From contig NC_080563.1 in the NCBI RefSeq assembly GCF_030253575.1, forward strand, positions 21,697,001-21,761,000: a stretch of 64,000 bases of DNA. Direction: 5' to 3'. The DNA comes from Rhododendron vialii (taxonomy: Eukaryota > Streptophyta > Magnoliopsida > Ericales > Ericaceae). Below are positions 33,445 through 45,648 of the stretch, piece by piece; position 1 is the stretch's first letter; each line of letters opens with the position of its first letter. The position numbers and the translations under genes were made by a program. Under the pieces are notes generated by a model. The model saw only the letters and a list, made by a program, of their open reading frames with translations, was not told the DNA's origin and searched no databases.

Positions 33445-36400
33445 TGTAACGATCTTGATTTTTGGTAAATAAAAATTTCGTTAAATATTTAAATTTTTTT
33501 TAACTGCCTAGAATTTGCTTTTAAAATTTCTTTTTAATTTCTAATAATCTGTCATAATTAGATTTGAGATTTATAAAATTATATCTTTTCGTCCAGAACA
33601 ATTTAGTCATTTTCTAAAGACAAGTATGCTTATCAAAGCACTTGTATACATTCATAGTGAATAAAATAAAATCTTTAAATTGTATTTCTTGGCTAGAAAT
33701 CCTACTTGGCAAGTAGAATTAGTTTCCAACCGATTAGTTAGAGAAACATAAGTACCTGTTTAACCTAGTTAAATTCTCCTAACCCTAGATGAGCCATATG
33801 AACCTTTCTAACCCTACTTGAACCTTTTGGACCAAAGGAAGTCATCATTATGCTACCTAAAGTAGTAATCATTGTACTTACATGTCTAGTCACATTAAGA
33901 CCTTACTTCTCATCATTACCTCTTTGCCCATTGGATAATAGTCGTTAAAAAAAATTTATCCCTTGGATAATAGACATTAGAATTTGCCAATGAATATATA
34001 GATTTGACAAAACAAATCATGGACCACAGGAAGCTATCATTTTGATTCCAAAAAAAGTAAACTTAGCCTTGCCATGCATGCAACCCTAAGACTAATAGCC
34101 CTAAACCTACTAATTACCCTCCAAAGCTTACTTTTCTAGATTTTCTCTAAGTATATATATACATACCTACACACATGGTACTAGAGAGAGAGAGAGAGAG
34201 AGAGAGAGGAGTGAGGTGTGTGCATGTGTTTTGTACACTCTAGCAAGCTACCTCTTTTACCAACTCCACACTCAAGTCTAAGTACAAATTGACAACTCAT
34301 TTCTCGGCTTCTTTAAACATAATCCTAGCCAATTATTTTGTTCTTCCTTGCAAATAAGCTTTCCTAGGACAAGACAAGCCAAAAACCCTTTATAATAACC
34401 TAGATTTTGAACCTAAAATTGAATGACAAGTCATGGCATGCTTGAAAGGTGAGATGTGACAATACAATGGAGCAAATTCATGGGAAAGAGAGAGAGGGAG
34501 AATTTCGGCCAAGAGAGAGGGAGAGAGAGCTTCATTTTTCCTATAAATAGGACCATTGTCCAAGTATTCAACTCACACCTTCATCCTTCAACTTCTCTCT
34601 CTAGAAATCCTTGTGTTCTTACTTTATTCTTTCTTGTTCTTGGTGTTCTTGAGTTTCTTCTTGAGTTCTTCAAGAAACTCATCCAAGGCCACCACTAAAC
34701 CATCACTCGACCACCATTTCGTTCCAAAAAGTTTAGTAGTTTAGTCAAGAACTAGTTTTGAGAGAAATCTTTCTCTTTCGAAGCTACCGGAAGCTTACCA
34801 TAGGAAGTCACTCCGTCCGATAGTCGACTTACTTTTTCGTAGCTGCCCTACCGCCAAGAAGAACGGTAGAATATATCTAACCGCTTTCTCTAAGTATAAA
34901 GTTTAGTATATGTAGATTATCTTTACACTCTAACTCTAAGTATATATAGAAGTGTGTATATTGTTTGAATGTTTGAAATGCATGAGAACTTGAAAGGTGT
35001 ATACTAAAGTTTTGAAAAGGAATGGGAGTATGTTGAATATATCGACCTTATTTTCCAGAAAAAACATACGTTGTTTTGAATTTCCCTAAAAAGAGGAAAG
35101 AACGGATTTTCGAAATATAAACTTGATCGGAAGTATTCGTATTTTGATTTTAGGATGGTTATGAGCATGTATACGTGATTACTTGTATTATTTGTTGTGT
35201 GATAAAACATAAGTGGTTTTCCACTTCAAAGGTGTCCATCCATGTAACACTATGCTTTATATTGTGTGCTAAATGTTTGAGCATGACTATGTGATAATAT
35301 GAGCATGATAAGTAATATAGAGTTGGATGATTTTGCTAGTTTAGTTTCAAGATTACAATGAATGATTTATGATTACGTATGTGAAAAGCTCTACCGCGGA
35401 GTCGTTGCATGAAAACGAGACACATAAATCGAAAAAGTAAAAACATGACACCTAAGGTGTGGTTAATGGAAAAAAAAGTGTTTTGAAAAAGAGAAATATT
35501 TTGAAAACCGCAATGTGACCGGACATGATAGCCCATTGTGTGGTGTGTGTGTGTATGCCAATGGAAACCCGGCGCGACGGAACCATTGTGAGGATACTCA
35601 GGCCTGATCGAAAGACATTTAATGCCTTCAGAGATGTTTAAGTGTTATAGTGTACTAACCAAGCCTTGCTTGAGGTCTTTTTTGGCAATCAAAATCATCT
35701 ACATTGGACGTAATACAAATTAGATCATTCATACCAAGAATGAAGTTACCCACATATGGATAGACACTTGATTAGACAGTAAAACTCTTTTTATGAAAGA
35801 ATTTGTGTGCTGATAAAGGCGGAACTTGTTTTCCCGATTGAGCCAAAATTTTACGAGAATGTTATGATTAAGAAGAAGAAAAAATGAATGGTTTTGATCG
35901 GGAAGGTTGCATTGTGATCAATGTAGTCGAACAATTACCGTCTTTCTTGAAATTTTTAAAAAAGGGAAAAAATATATATTCCCTGACTAAATTATAATTT
36001 TAGTCGGCAAAAAATTACATTTTCCAACCAAATGATTTAGTCGGCATATTTATTTCATTTATTGGGTTTTTTAATTTCGGGAAATTCCCCGACTAAGTAT
36101 AGACTTAGTTGGCCTTTATTTACATTTACCGACTAAAATATTTAGTCGGCATATTTATTTCATTTATTGGTTTCTTAATTTCGGGAAGAATAGATATTCC
36201 CCGACTAAATATAGTTTTAGTCGGCATTTATTAACATTTACCGACTAAAATATTTAGTAAGCATATTTATTTCATTTATTATTTTTTTAATTTCGGGAAA
36301 CAATTGATATTCCCCGACTAAATATAGTTTTAGTAGGCATTTATTTTCATTTACCGACTAAAATTCATTTAGTCGGTGTTAGAATTTACATTTACCGACT

Positions 36401-37182
36401 AAAATTGATTTAATCGGTAATGGTTCGACAATTGGCGATTAAATTTTATTTAGTCGGGAATTTTAGTCGGCAATTGTGTAATTTCTTGTAGTGAGGAGAC
36501 CGACGCGGCGGAACCGAGATTGGGTGTGTGGCTTGGTTATCCACGGAGATGAGCCAATGCAAAATTTTGTGTGTCTATAGGAACCAGGAGCGGCGGAACC
36601 ATTGTGAGGATACTTGGGAGACCGGCGCGGCGGAACCGAGGTTGGATGTGTAAAACGGATTTTAAAAATGTTGATTTGGTAAATGAAAGGTGAAACCAGT
36701 GACACGGTCTACGAAATGGCGCGTAGGCGAAACTCAGAAATCATGGACACCAACGATAGATGAATAGTAAATGTGGATGTGTTATTGTTAACTATTTTTG
36801 TTAAATATGCATATACTATTGGAAATCGTTAATCTAATGTGTGTAAGTTAAGGGTTAGTGGATGTGGATTATTCTATTGAGCTCATATAGCTCATGGTGT
36901 TACTTTTGGTGATCCTGGCATATTATATTGGTGGCAACGCTAGTATAATATGTCAAATTTTGTAGATGACCAGGGTGAGCTGTATACCTTGGATGCCTTC
37001 GGAACCGAAGAGCTAGCAAAAATGGAGGAGCAGACAGAGCTGTAATTAGGAACCTTAGTTTCCCTTCCCTTGTGTAATAAAAGTACTCTCCTGGAAGTTA
37101 TGATGTAACAATGAGTCAAACTCTATTTTGAAGTTTCTAATAAAATTGTCTATTTAACGTACTCAAAATTCGGGGCATTACA
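33445..37182 (+). mobile_element. Very long solo LTR, chromovirus (Tekay/Del)-like
   Basis: Begins TGTAACGATCTTG and ends CGGGGCATTACA, the TGTAACGAC...GGGGC(G/A)TTACA pattern of plant chromovirus LTRs, with perfect 5-bp flanking duplications AAGAT (33440-33444, 37183-37187). A TATA-like box with leader lies at about 34552. I find no long direct repeat of the ends inside and no gag-pol, so it reads as a solo LTR of 3738 bp, of which about 500 bp is a CACTA remnant. Several GCGCGGCGGAACC motifs recur between 35568 and 36640. Confidence 0.75.
35968..36493. mobile_element. CACTA-derived fragment with subterminal repeats
   Basis: The right end reads AATTTCTTGTAGTG, the reverse of the plant CACTA terminus CACTACAAGAAATT. 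Inside, CCGACTAAAT and ATTTAGTCGG occur about a dozen times in both orientations, as in CACTA subterminal regions. No matching left terminus is present, so it is truncated. It sits inside the solo LTR. Confidence 0.75.
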
Positions 37183-37187
37183 AAGAT

Positions 37188-38528
37188 AGTTCTAGTTTAG
37201 TGACAACTTACCTTGTCAATAATGACTTATATACACCGACGGTATAAACGTTTGTTTCGTTCAAATTAATTATATTGCGCCATGTCGTTTAAACAATGGT
37301 CTTAATTAATAGACATGGCGACTTGACACAATGTAATTTATTTGGAGGAAACTTTACACTGCCAGAATATATAATTTAATCTCCAATAATTAATAAATAT
37401 TGGAAACGGCTTTCGTGTCGTTGGGGATATAAACTGCACCCCTAGCATTTTTGGTTTGGATCTTGGAAGGTAATGAAAAGAATGTACAAAAGAATTAAGT
37501 TAATTAATTAGACGTATTACTAATATTTTTTAGTAACTACATAAGAAAGTAAATTTCTTGATACAATAGATTACTTGACAAACTTGTTATCGCAGCATAG
37601 CCTCAATTTATTCACCCTAAATTGAGTTCTAGCGTGGTTTTTTTTTTTTTTTTTTGTCTTATCTGAATTTTTATTGGTGTTGCACCAAATATATTTAGAC
37701 TAAGCATTTCTTTTAGAAAGGGAAACAAAATTACATGAAAAATTTAACCAACTTTAAAATTAAAAAAAAAGGTCACTTAAGACAGAAGTAATTTAATTTG
37801 AAAACCCTACTACATAAAAAGTTAATTTAGTCAGTGCAAATATTTTTTTGACAAAAAGCTAAAATAAAATTAATTCTCCATGAGAAAAAGTCATTAGGGG
37901 TTCTTTGATAAACCAATTTAGCACTTAAAATTGAATGTAATAAATAATAAGTTATTATGTTGATTTGATACTCTCATATTTCATCACACTAAATAATATT
38001 TTAAGTGTCTCTTTAATTGTAGGTTTAAAAAGTCATAAAAATTAAGTAACCTTATGCCTACTTAATTATGATAGAATTTGTTAGTATTTGTATATAACTC
38101 ATTCTTTTACAACCACCACCCTCCACGGCCACGGCCACCCCCACTGCCTCCACCATGCTACCGTTGTCACCACCACCACTAGAAACCCTTTGCCATAAGA
38201 ACACCATTTTCCCACATCCCAAAATGTTAGACCTTTTTTGAATAGCGTGTTATTTACAATTACCTAAATCTTTCAATGTGAATGTTAATAAATATGCAAT
38301 ATGGATCTTGTTTGATAGATTTTAATTATTCTATTAAATAAAATTTTCAAATTTAGATAAAATTCATAAATAGAAAGATATAAGCAATCTAAAATGACAC
38401 ACAATCTCAAAAAATTCAAACATTTTGAAACAGAGGGAGTATTAAAGGAAATGGTTTTATTTGTCTCAAACGAATGTCAGTAAAGGTTTTACCCCCTTTA
38501 TCTGTTATCCTCGTATGCATATAATATA
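37188..38528. other. Intergenic sequence; Stowaway-like remnant near its end
   Basis: No gene. AT-rich with poly-T. GAAACAGAGGGAGTA at about 38428-38442 is the right end of a Stowaway MITE; the body (about 38230-38440, with GATCTTGTTTGATAGAT) matches the Stowaway at 55744-56778, but no left end is seen. Confidence 0.5.
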
Positions 38529-39415
38529 TTGTCATACACGGTCCGTTTCAAATGAGGACTCCCTCATATTAGTTAAAATGCGAACCTCCCCATTTCTCCC
38601 ATTCCTGGATCAAATTTTGATTATTCGAACCGTTCAATGTGTTTAAAACGTGATTTTAAGGGTCTTTTCAATCTTTTTCTTTTTTGCCGATTTCTAGCGG
38701 GCACCCTTAAAATCACGTTTTAAACACATTGAACGGTTCAGATCATCAAAATTTAATCTAGAAATGGGAGGTCCGCACGGTCCACATGTTAAGAGGTCCT
38801 CATTTGAAATTAGGGGTGAGCATAGTTCGGATTGATTCAGTTTTATAGTAAACCAAGAACTAAACCAATTCCTACGGATTACGAATTTGGGGAACCAAAC
38901 CAACCCACAAAAGGCATAAAATCAAATCAATCCAAACCATTAAAATACAGTTCAATTTCGGTTTTAAATCAGGGTTTGCTTTAAACTAAGCTATCATCTT
39001 CAAAAAAATATTTAAAATTACGAAGATAAATGAAAAGAAAACTTATATTAAAACCAATTCCATTCAAATTACTATAATCAACCAACTAATTAAAAGTAGA
39101 ATATTGACAATTGCCTCAAGTCTTAAACTAAGAAAATTAAATACTGAAATTGGTTTTCATGTATAGAAATTTAGGAATCGGGCCCATAAAGTTGACTGAT
39201 CTGGTGATTCTATTTGCTTTTTGTGTATAATAAATTTATAATCATAGGAAATTAGGAATGAGTTGTAATATATAAAAGTTTAGTCTAAATTATCTTGACA
39301 GGGAAGGAAAACTAAATATTGCGATGGATGAATAAATTAGAAAAATAGTTGATTACGACTCCCATATTTATTTAGTGAATTATAATTAAATTATATATAT
39401 GTATAACTATAAGCA

Positions 39416-39432
39416 CGCGCGCACGCGCACGC

Positions 39433-39497
<65 letters not shown>
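39416..39497. repeat. (GC/GT)n(AT)n microsatellite
   Basis: A GCGC-GTGT run passes into about 20 AT units. Open frames reading IYIYIY or CVCVCV across it are artefacts. Confidence 0.95.
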
Positions 39498-39500
<3 letters not shown>

Positions 39501-39759
39501 TACTATACGGTTCAGATTGGTTTAGAACCATTACCATGAACGTGAATCCACAAACCAACCCATATAAAGCGGTTTCTTGTTTTTTTAAACCACGACCAAA
39601 CCATAATACTAAAATACCACGGGGAACTTCCTGGCCGATCATGTCTAAGTGAAGAATAGCTTACTAGGTCCTGCCCAAAGAACCTATAATCCAGTAAGTC
39701 CTCTTCATTATTTTGTTGACAAAAATACCCCTCGTAAAAAAAAGCGATTGGAAAGAGAC

Positions 39760-40775
39760 GATCTAGCCACCATCACCACGCTGCCACCACCACCACCACA
39801 TCGCCACCGTGCAACCAACACCACCGCCACCACCCACACCACTACGCCACCACCACCACCACCATGTTACCACCACCACCACTCCGCCACCACTCCGTCG
39901 CCACCACAATTAACAGTGTTAATTTTTGTCTAAATTAACAGTCGACTCATATAACCTCCCACACCACCACCACCACAATTAACAGTGTTAATTTTTGTCT
40001 AAATTAACAGACGACCCATACAATCTCCTACACCACCACCACCACAACGCCGCCACCTCCACCTCCACTACCACCACCACCACTCCACCATCGCCACCAC
40101 AATCATTACTACCACACCGCCGCCACCACCACCACCACCACAATTAACAATGTTAATTTCTATCTAAATTAACAGTGTTAATTTCTCTCTAAATTAACGA
40201 TGTTAATTTTCATATAAATTTACACCACAATTAACAGTGTTAATTGACAGTTGGCCCATATAACCTCCTATACTACCACTATCGCCACAATTAGCAGTGT
40301 TAAATTCTGTCTAAATTTATAATTAACAGTGTTAAATTTTGTCCAAATTTAAGAATCCTTCATATACAGGGATGTGTACTGTAGATTTTTTTTCATATAT
40401 TATCCTCCTTAATTGATAATTGGCTAAGAAATGAAGACAATGAAAATTAATACTATTAATTATAAATTTAGATAGAATTTAACACTGTTAATCGTGGCGG
40501 CGGTGTTAGAGTGGTGGTGTAGGAGGTTATATAGGCCAACTATTAATTACCACTATTAATTGTGGTGTGAATTTATATGAAAATTAACACTGTTAATTTA
40601 TATATAAATTAATTAATATTATTAATTTTGGTGTGAATTTATTTGAAAATTAACACTATTAATTTAGACAAAAATTAACACTGTTAATTGTGGTGGTGGT
40701 GGTGGTGGCGGCGATAACATAGTGATGATTTTTGTGGTGGCGGTGTTGTGGTGGTGGTGGTGGCGACGTGGTGGT
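39760..40775. repeat. CAC/GTG-rich minisatellite forming a large inverted repeat
   Basis: On the plus strand the left part is CCACCA-rich with repeated AATTAACAGTGTTAATTTTT units; the right part from about 40480 is the inverse (AATTAACACTGTTAATT, GGTGGTGGTGGC). The axis is near 40400. Long His/Pro-rich frames arise only from the triplet repeat. Confidence 0.85.
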
Positions 40776-42553
40776 TGATGCGCACCCAATATTGTAGATA
40801 TTTGGTGCGACTAGTCCCGTTTTATGTTGCTTTAACTTGCATTTATCTAGCTTTTATAACGATATTGCACGTAAGGTGTGTTTTTAGTGTTTTCAGGTAA
40901 AACGTGCAAATAAGGCGCATTTCAACGCCATGGATGGCCCAAGTGCTTCCAAGTACCCAAAGACCCTGTCGGCCCCTTAAAATCTGTCTATGGAAAAATG
41001 ACTTTCTGAAAAAGTATCGATTCTCGAGATTAAAAATAGCGGTAATTGATCCTTGAATTTTTCTAAGAGTAACTACAAAGTTACAAGGTTTTACTTGAAG
41101 AGCAAGGTCATATTTCGAGCCATTTTCTCTTGCGAAAAATGTGCAGATTTCCATTTTACACTAAAAGTGGGGGGTTGACATTTTGATTTAATTGGAATCT
41201 TGAAATTCTGGTAATGCCATTGTTTCCAAATGGGGGGTACTTTCTTATTTTCATTAAATAAATTAAAGTAAAGAAAAGGTAAAAGAAAGGTTTAAAATAA
41301 GGTGCTGTGGAGCTGTGGAAGTTGCTTGAAGCCGTCGGGTGCCAAGTCTTGGAGGCTGGCCTGAAGACTGGAGATAAGCTCTGTGTATCGATACGGATTA
41401 AGGGCCGTATTGATACGCGTTGGTTAATTGGGCAGCCAGAGAGTTCCGTATCGATACGGCCATAAACCGTATCGATACGGGCGCGTTACGGGAAATTGGT
41501 CTTCTCAGCTTAGCGATGTGGTATCGATACTTTGCATAATCTGTATCGATACGGGGAGCTCTCGGCCAGATATTTGCTACTTTTTGGACTTTCCATTTAT
41601 GGAATAGTTGCTACTTATAGTATGTTTCTAAGATATTTGTTGGGAGAGAAGTTGAGTTGTATAAATACTCTTCTCTCCCACTTTATCTAATATCTATTTT
41701 ATGTTCTAGTTTTAGTTCTCTCTCTAGGAGAGATCTCCATTGTTGTTCATGCTTTTCCTATTGTAATTTCCTTAGAACTCAAGTAAGTATTTACTTTATG
41801 TTAATTTCTCATTTATTAATGTTGTAGCTACGTTTTGGATCTTTGCATAAATCAAGTTTATATTCGTTTTCTTCGGTTAAATCTTTCGCTCCATTTTCTT
41901 ACCATGTCTAGTCTTTTAGCTATGTGTGAGTAGTCTTTTGGCTAAGTCTTGGGCTAATCTATCCTAAAGATCTAAGCGGTTATTTGGTTCTCGAAACTTC
42001 GGGCTTAAAATCATGGTTTTCGGAATTGGATTAACCTAGCCATTTTGGTCTAAGCGAGGGGTGTTAACTCCTTGGTATGAAGTTTAGTCAAGCGGTCTTG
42101 GCAAGCGACATACCGAGGGCTCGTGGCCTCCTACGTGTTAGATACATTAGCAAAAATAGGTTTGTTTAGTTCCGTTTAATCACATCTTTTGATAAACGTA
42201 GTCATTAAAGTTAAATCTTCCGGGCGTGAGCACGAGGTCGTGACTCTCGCCTGAGTTAAATCGAGAACCGATAACGGCTTAAGTCAAGGGTTAGACGATC
42301 CCTAGACTTGCCTCTTTTAGTTTATAAAGCTCGTATCTAATTTGTTACTTTAGCCTTTCCATCGTTAAACGCAAAATCAAGTTGGCCTTCTTAAACGCCA
42401 CAATCCACCATATAAAATCTACATTCCGAATAAGCTGTTTTCGATTCTCTGTGGGTACGATCCCGGACTTTCCGATTATTATGCTACCGACGATCTAGCC
42501 CTACGCTTGGGGTTTTCAACCTTATATTTGAAGGCGAGGTTTGAGGCGAAGCA
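40776..42553 (+). mobile_element. Solo LTR (innermost level of the nest)
   Basis: Begins TGATGCGCACCC and ends GGCGAAGCA, flanked by GTGGT on both sides (40771-40775, 42554-42558). The flank is GTG-repeat, so this duplication alone is weak. Inside are an LTR-like TATA/leader (TATAAATACTC at about 41660) and repeated CGTATCGATACGG motifs (41390-41560). The 3' part has the run TCTCTGTGGGTACGATCCCG that is common near the end of plant gypsy LTRs. No genes. Confidence 0.65.
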
Positions 42554-42913
42554 GTGGTGGTCATTGTGGTGGTGGTGGTGGCGGCATGGTAGCAGCGGTG
42601 GCGTGGTGATAGCGGCGGCGGTGGTGGTGGCGTGGTGGCATGGGGGGTGGGCTGCATTCATTTGAAACCCTAAATGATGGGCTTACTATTTAAAGTGGGG
42701 TAAAAAAGTAAAATTACATCCACAGGACTTAGTGAGCAATGTACTTTTACCCCATTGAATTTGGTGGGCTATGGAATCCAATATTAGGACCGGCCCAGAA
42801 TTAACTCAAATACAAATACCAAACTAAACATTTCGGTTTGGATTGGTTTGGACTGGATTCGTGGTTTGACGAATTTTTTGCTCACCCCTATTTGAAACGG
42901 ACTGTTGTCATAC

Positions 42914-44263
42914 ATACCTTACAACAAACTCTATCTATTTAAATAGGGTAAATTTCCCAAACACCCACCAAGGTTTGTCTTAATTAGTAAAGGATATCCC
43001 CCTCACTTAATTATGAGATAACAATAAACCATTGTGGTTTCTGTGTGTATTTCATCGACACCCCCAATCGACAATTGTATGTCCAAACACATTATGGAAT
43101 TAGTCAAATTGACTTATAGGAGTATCAAAAAATTAACCATTTTTTATGATAAAAAAATTAGTATAAAAAGCTATCAACTTTTACATATGTTGAATTAAAG
43201 TGACTTTTTTTTACCCATTATAGGAGTTTTTTTTTAATAAAAAGGGTAAATTTAAAGATAAATTCTTATTTTTTTACTACTCGGAAGCACTACGGAGTAT
43301 TTTTTTAATCAAAAATGACAAATTTATTGCTTTTGGGACAAAAAAATTTAGAATTTAAAGCTTTTTATTATTTATTATACTCTTGAAAATGATGAATTTG
43401 TCAATATACGACACTTTTTAGCTAATTCTATAATGTATTGGTCGAGTAGTTGTTCAAAATGAATATTGAAACAACATAGAGTTTATAGTAACTTCTCATA
43501 CGTGAGGGGTATCTACTATTAAGGTAAATCTCAAGTGGTGTTAATGAAATTTATTCATTTATCATTTAAATATTAACGATGTCATAGCCATGTGGGGTCA
43601 ATTGTACCAAGAATCTCTCATGGACATGAATTAAAGAAAATCATAAATTTGATACTCCTTATATTTCTTGTAATTGTGAGCAACCCATCTGGGCTATCCC
43701 TTTGTATCGCCAAGGTACTTTAAATCACGGCCGGACACGGATTCTCACCGACTAATTCAATTTCTTGTTCTTGTAGAAAATCATGTCTATGTAGTATGAA
43801 TCTTTCTTGATTTTATTTCGTCTGCCACTTTTTCAGCTTGCTTTCATGTTTAGTAATTTCCTCTCATGCAACTTCTCACAAAAATATAACTTTTCTTTTC
43901 AAATTTTAATAGAAAATTAAAAATATATAAAACGTAATTTGTTGTGTCCCTCTTCAGTCTTCATTAAATGATCGGAAATATTTAGAAAAATATTCATAAA
44001 TGGAAGGGGAAAAGAAAAAAGGAAAAAAAAAGCATTTTTAGGGAGAAAATGGAATCTTGTTGTCTTCAGTTAATTTTCCTGTAACGATGAAGTTTTAATT
44101 TTCTATGTGCATCTAGACAAGAAGCAATTGGAAAACAGAAAAAAAAAATTGAATCAAATTTTGAGGGGGGAAAATGGCTAAACATAAGCAACAAAGAAAA
44201 GCTGGCTATTTTTAAAGATCCCACTAGCTAGTTATATTGGAATTACAGTATATTATTGGAAAA
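42914..44263. other. Intergenic sequence without a recognised gene
   Basis: AT-rich. The phrase GGTAAATTTCCCAAACACCC at about 42950 and a similar inverse phrase at about 43520 may be worn MULE-type ends; I could not demonstrate a duplication. Confidence 0.4.
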
Positions 44264-45370
44264 TGATAGGTGCTGAAAAGCACCCATTTAATCCTTCTAA
44301 TTTATGCCTTGTTAAGTCTATTTATATTGTTATTTAGAGGTAAGTGATGTGTTTCTTGTGCTTGTAGATATTTGGAGGCTTGACATTTTAACGGGTTAAA
44401 GTGCAAACTTTAAGAAATTTAGAGACCAACTCGTAGCATGTTCCAAAGTCTAAGGACCTAGGGTGTAATAACTCTATATTAGGGCCTGGCAAAGAAAAGT
44501 CAGCGGCGGCAATTACAAAAAGGAAAAGAAAAAGGGTTTTTAACACAGTCGGCTGCGGCACTTTTTGGACGTGATCAGCGGCAGTTCTGGGCGCAGGGTT
44601 CTCGACCGGATCAGTGGATTTTCTAGCATTCCGACCATGATTTCATCAATCCATATATCTACGGTTTCCATTCCCATGGCCGGCTAAACCCCTTGTCTAG
44701 GGAGAAGATGAAACTTCGCGCCAAGTAACCTCTTTTATGCATAAGTTTTGGTTTGTTTTTCGGATCGATTGTAAAACTCAGAATTCTTTTCGTTTCAATT
44801 GAATGAATTGATTTTAATTCTTTCCATCGATTGAGTATTTGTATTCTAGATTTCAAATACCTAGTTTTGCAATGGTTTTCACTTATTGTGGTTGGAATTC
44901 TGAGATAGATTATGCTCGTAAGACGGATCGTGCCGTTAGATGGCCAAATCGTGCTATTGAGAGACGGTCCGTGCTATGGGATAGTCTATGCCTTTTAACA
45001 ACCTGATTATTTTCTTGACGATTATCATTAGGATTTGCAAGCCTTAGCGATAATCCCTTTTGATTCGAATAAATAAACCTAACTTATGCATATTATTGTT
45101 ATGCGGTCGGAGTGGATTCCAAACCCTAGATATTTTCCTCCATCATTTCTAAATCTTTTAATTAAATTGTTCTTTAGTTTAATTAGCTCTTCAAAACAAT
45201 TCAACCAATCAATCTTTACTTTTCCGAATTAATCTAGAAGTTGATCGAATTATAGTAACTTAGCCAATCTGTCCATGCGGATCGACACTCGGTCTTGACC
45301 ACTATTCTACGGAGTAGTAGTTAACTCCAAGCTTTTATAAATTTATTTTTGACACGGAACGACGCGGTCA
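44264..45370 (+). repeat. 5' LTR of element C
   Basis: Starts TGATAGGTGCTGAAAAGC and ends GCGGTCA. It contains a short minus-strand reading of 65 residues at 44659-44856 that recurs unchanged in the 3' LTR; this is conserved only because the LTRs are young copies. Confidence 0.95.
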
Positions 45371-45375
45371 AATTT

Positions 45376-45393
45376 TGGCGCCGTTGCCGGGGA
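45376..45393 (+). other. Primer binding site of element C
   Basis: TGGCGCCGTTGCCGGGGA, five bases after the LTR. This block is the usual primer site of Athila/Tat-type elements and is generally assigned to tRNA-Asp. Confidence 0.9.
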
Positions 45394-45648
45394 CAGTTTG
45401 CACAGTTGCGTTAATTTAATTAGTTTTTAGTTTAGTTCATTGTTATTTATTTTTATTTTTGTTTGTTAGTATTGGTACTCTTAGCTACAGGTTACGAGGC
45501 GACAAAACGAGCAAAGATCACTGTGGAGAAGCGGTGCCGTGATATAAAGCGATTTCGTTGACCCACTGTGAGTTTGTTCTTCTTTTTGGCAAATTAGTGT
45601 CTGTGTCTGGAGTACCCAGTTTTAACACCTCTGGGGTATTGAACTTGC

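Larger units (their letters stand above)
38811..42890. mobile_element. hAT-like element (middle level of the nest)
   Basis: Perfect 11-bp inverted ends TAGGGGTGAGC and GCTCACCCCTA, with 8-bp flanks TTTGAAAT and TTTGAAAC (38803-38810, 42891-42898; 7 of 8). Both sides have GGTTTGGATTGG/CCAAACC subterminal motifs. The inside is non-coding, dominated by CAC/CCA repeats (39760-40150) and their inverse (40680-40775, 42560-42650), separated by AATTAACAGTGTTAATT units. It contains a solo LTR. Confidence 0.8.
38538..42904. mobile_element. Palindromic MULE-type MITE (outermost level of a nest)
   Basis: Without its insertion this is about 280 bp: two arms of about 115-130 bp that are near-perfect inverses (GGTCCGTTTCAAATGAGGAC outermost, CATTGAACGGTTCAGAT within), around a short loop near 38675-38697. 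The flanks carry the perfect 9-bp duplication TTGTCATAC (38529-38537, 42905-42913), as in Mutator-like elements. A hAT-like element is inserted in its right arm. A half copy of the same MITE lies at 57425-57526. Confidence 0.85.

Noticed and set aside
39649..39933. Open frame of 94 residues rich in His, Pro and Thr
   Set aside because: It arises from the CAC/CCA triplet repeat inside a hAT element; no start context, domain or partner.
44659..44856. Identical 65-residue frames in two places (also 51315-51512)
   Set aside because: They are equal only because they lie in the two LTRs of one young element; no domain.
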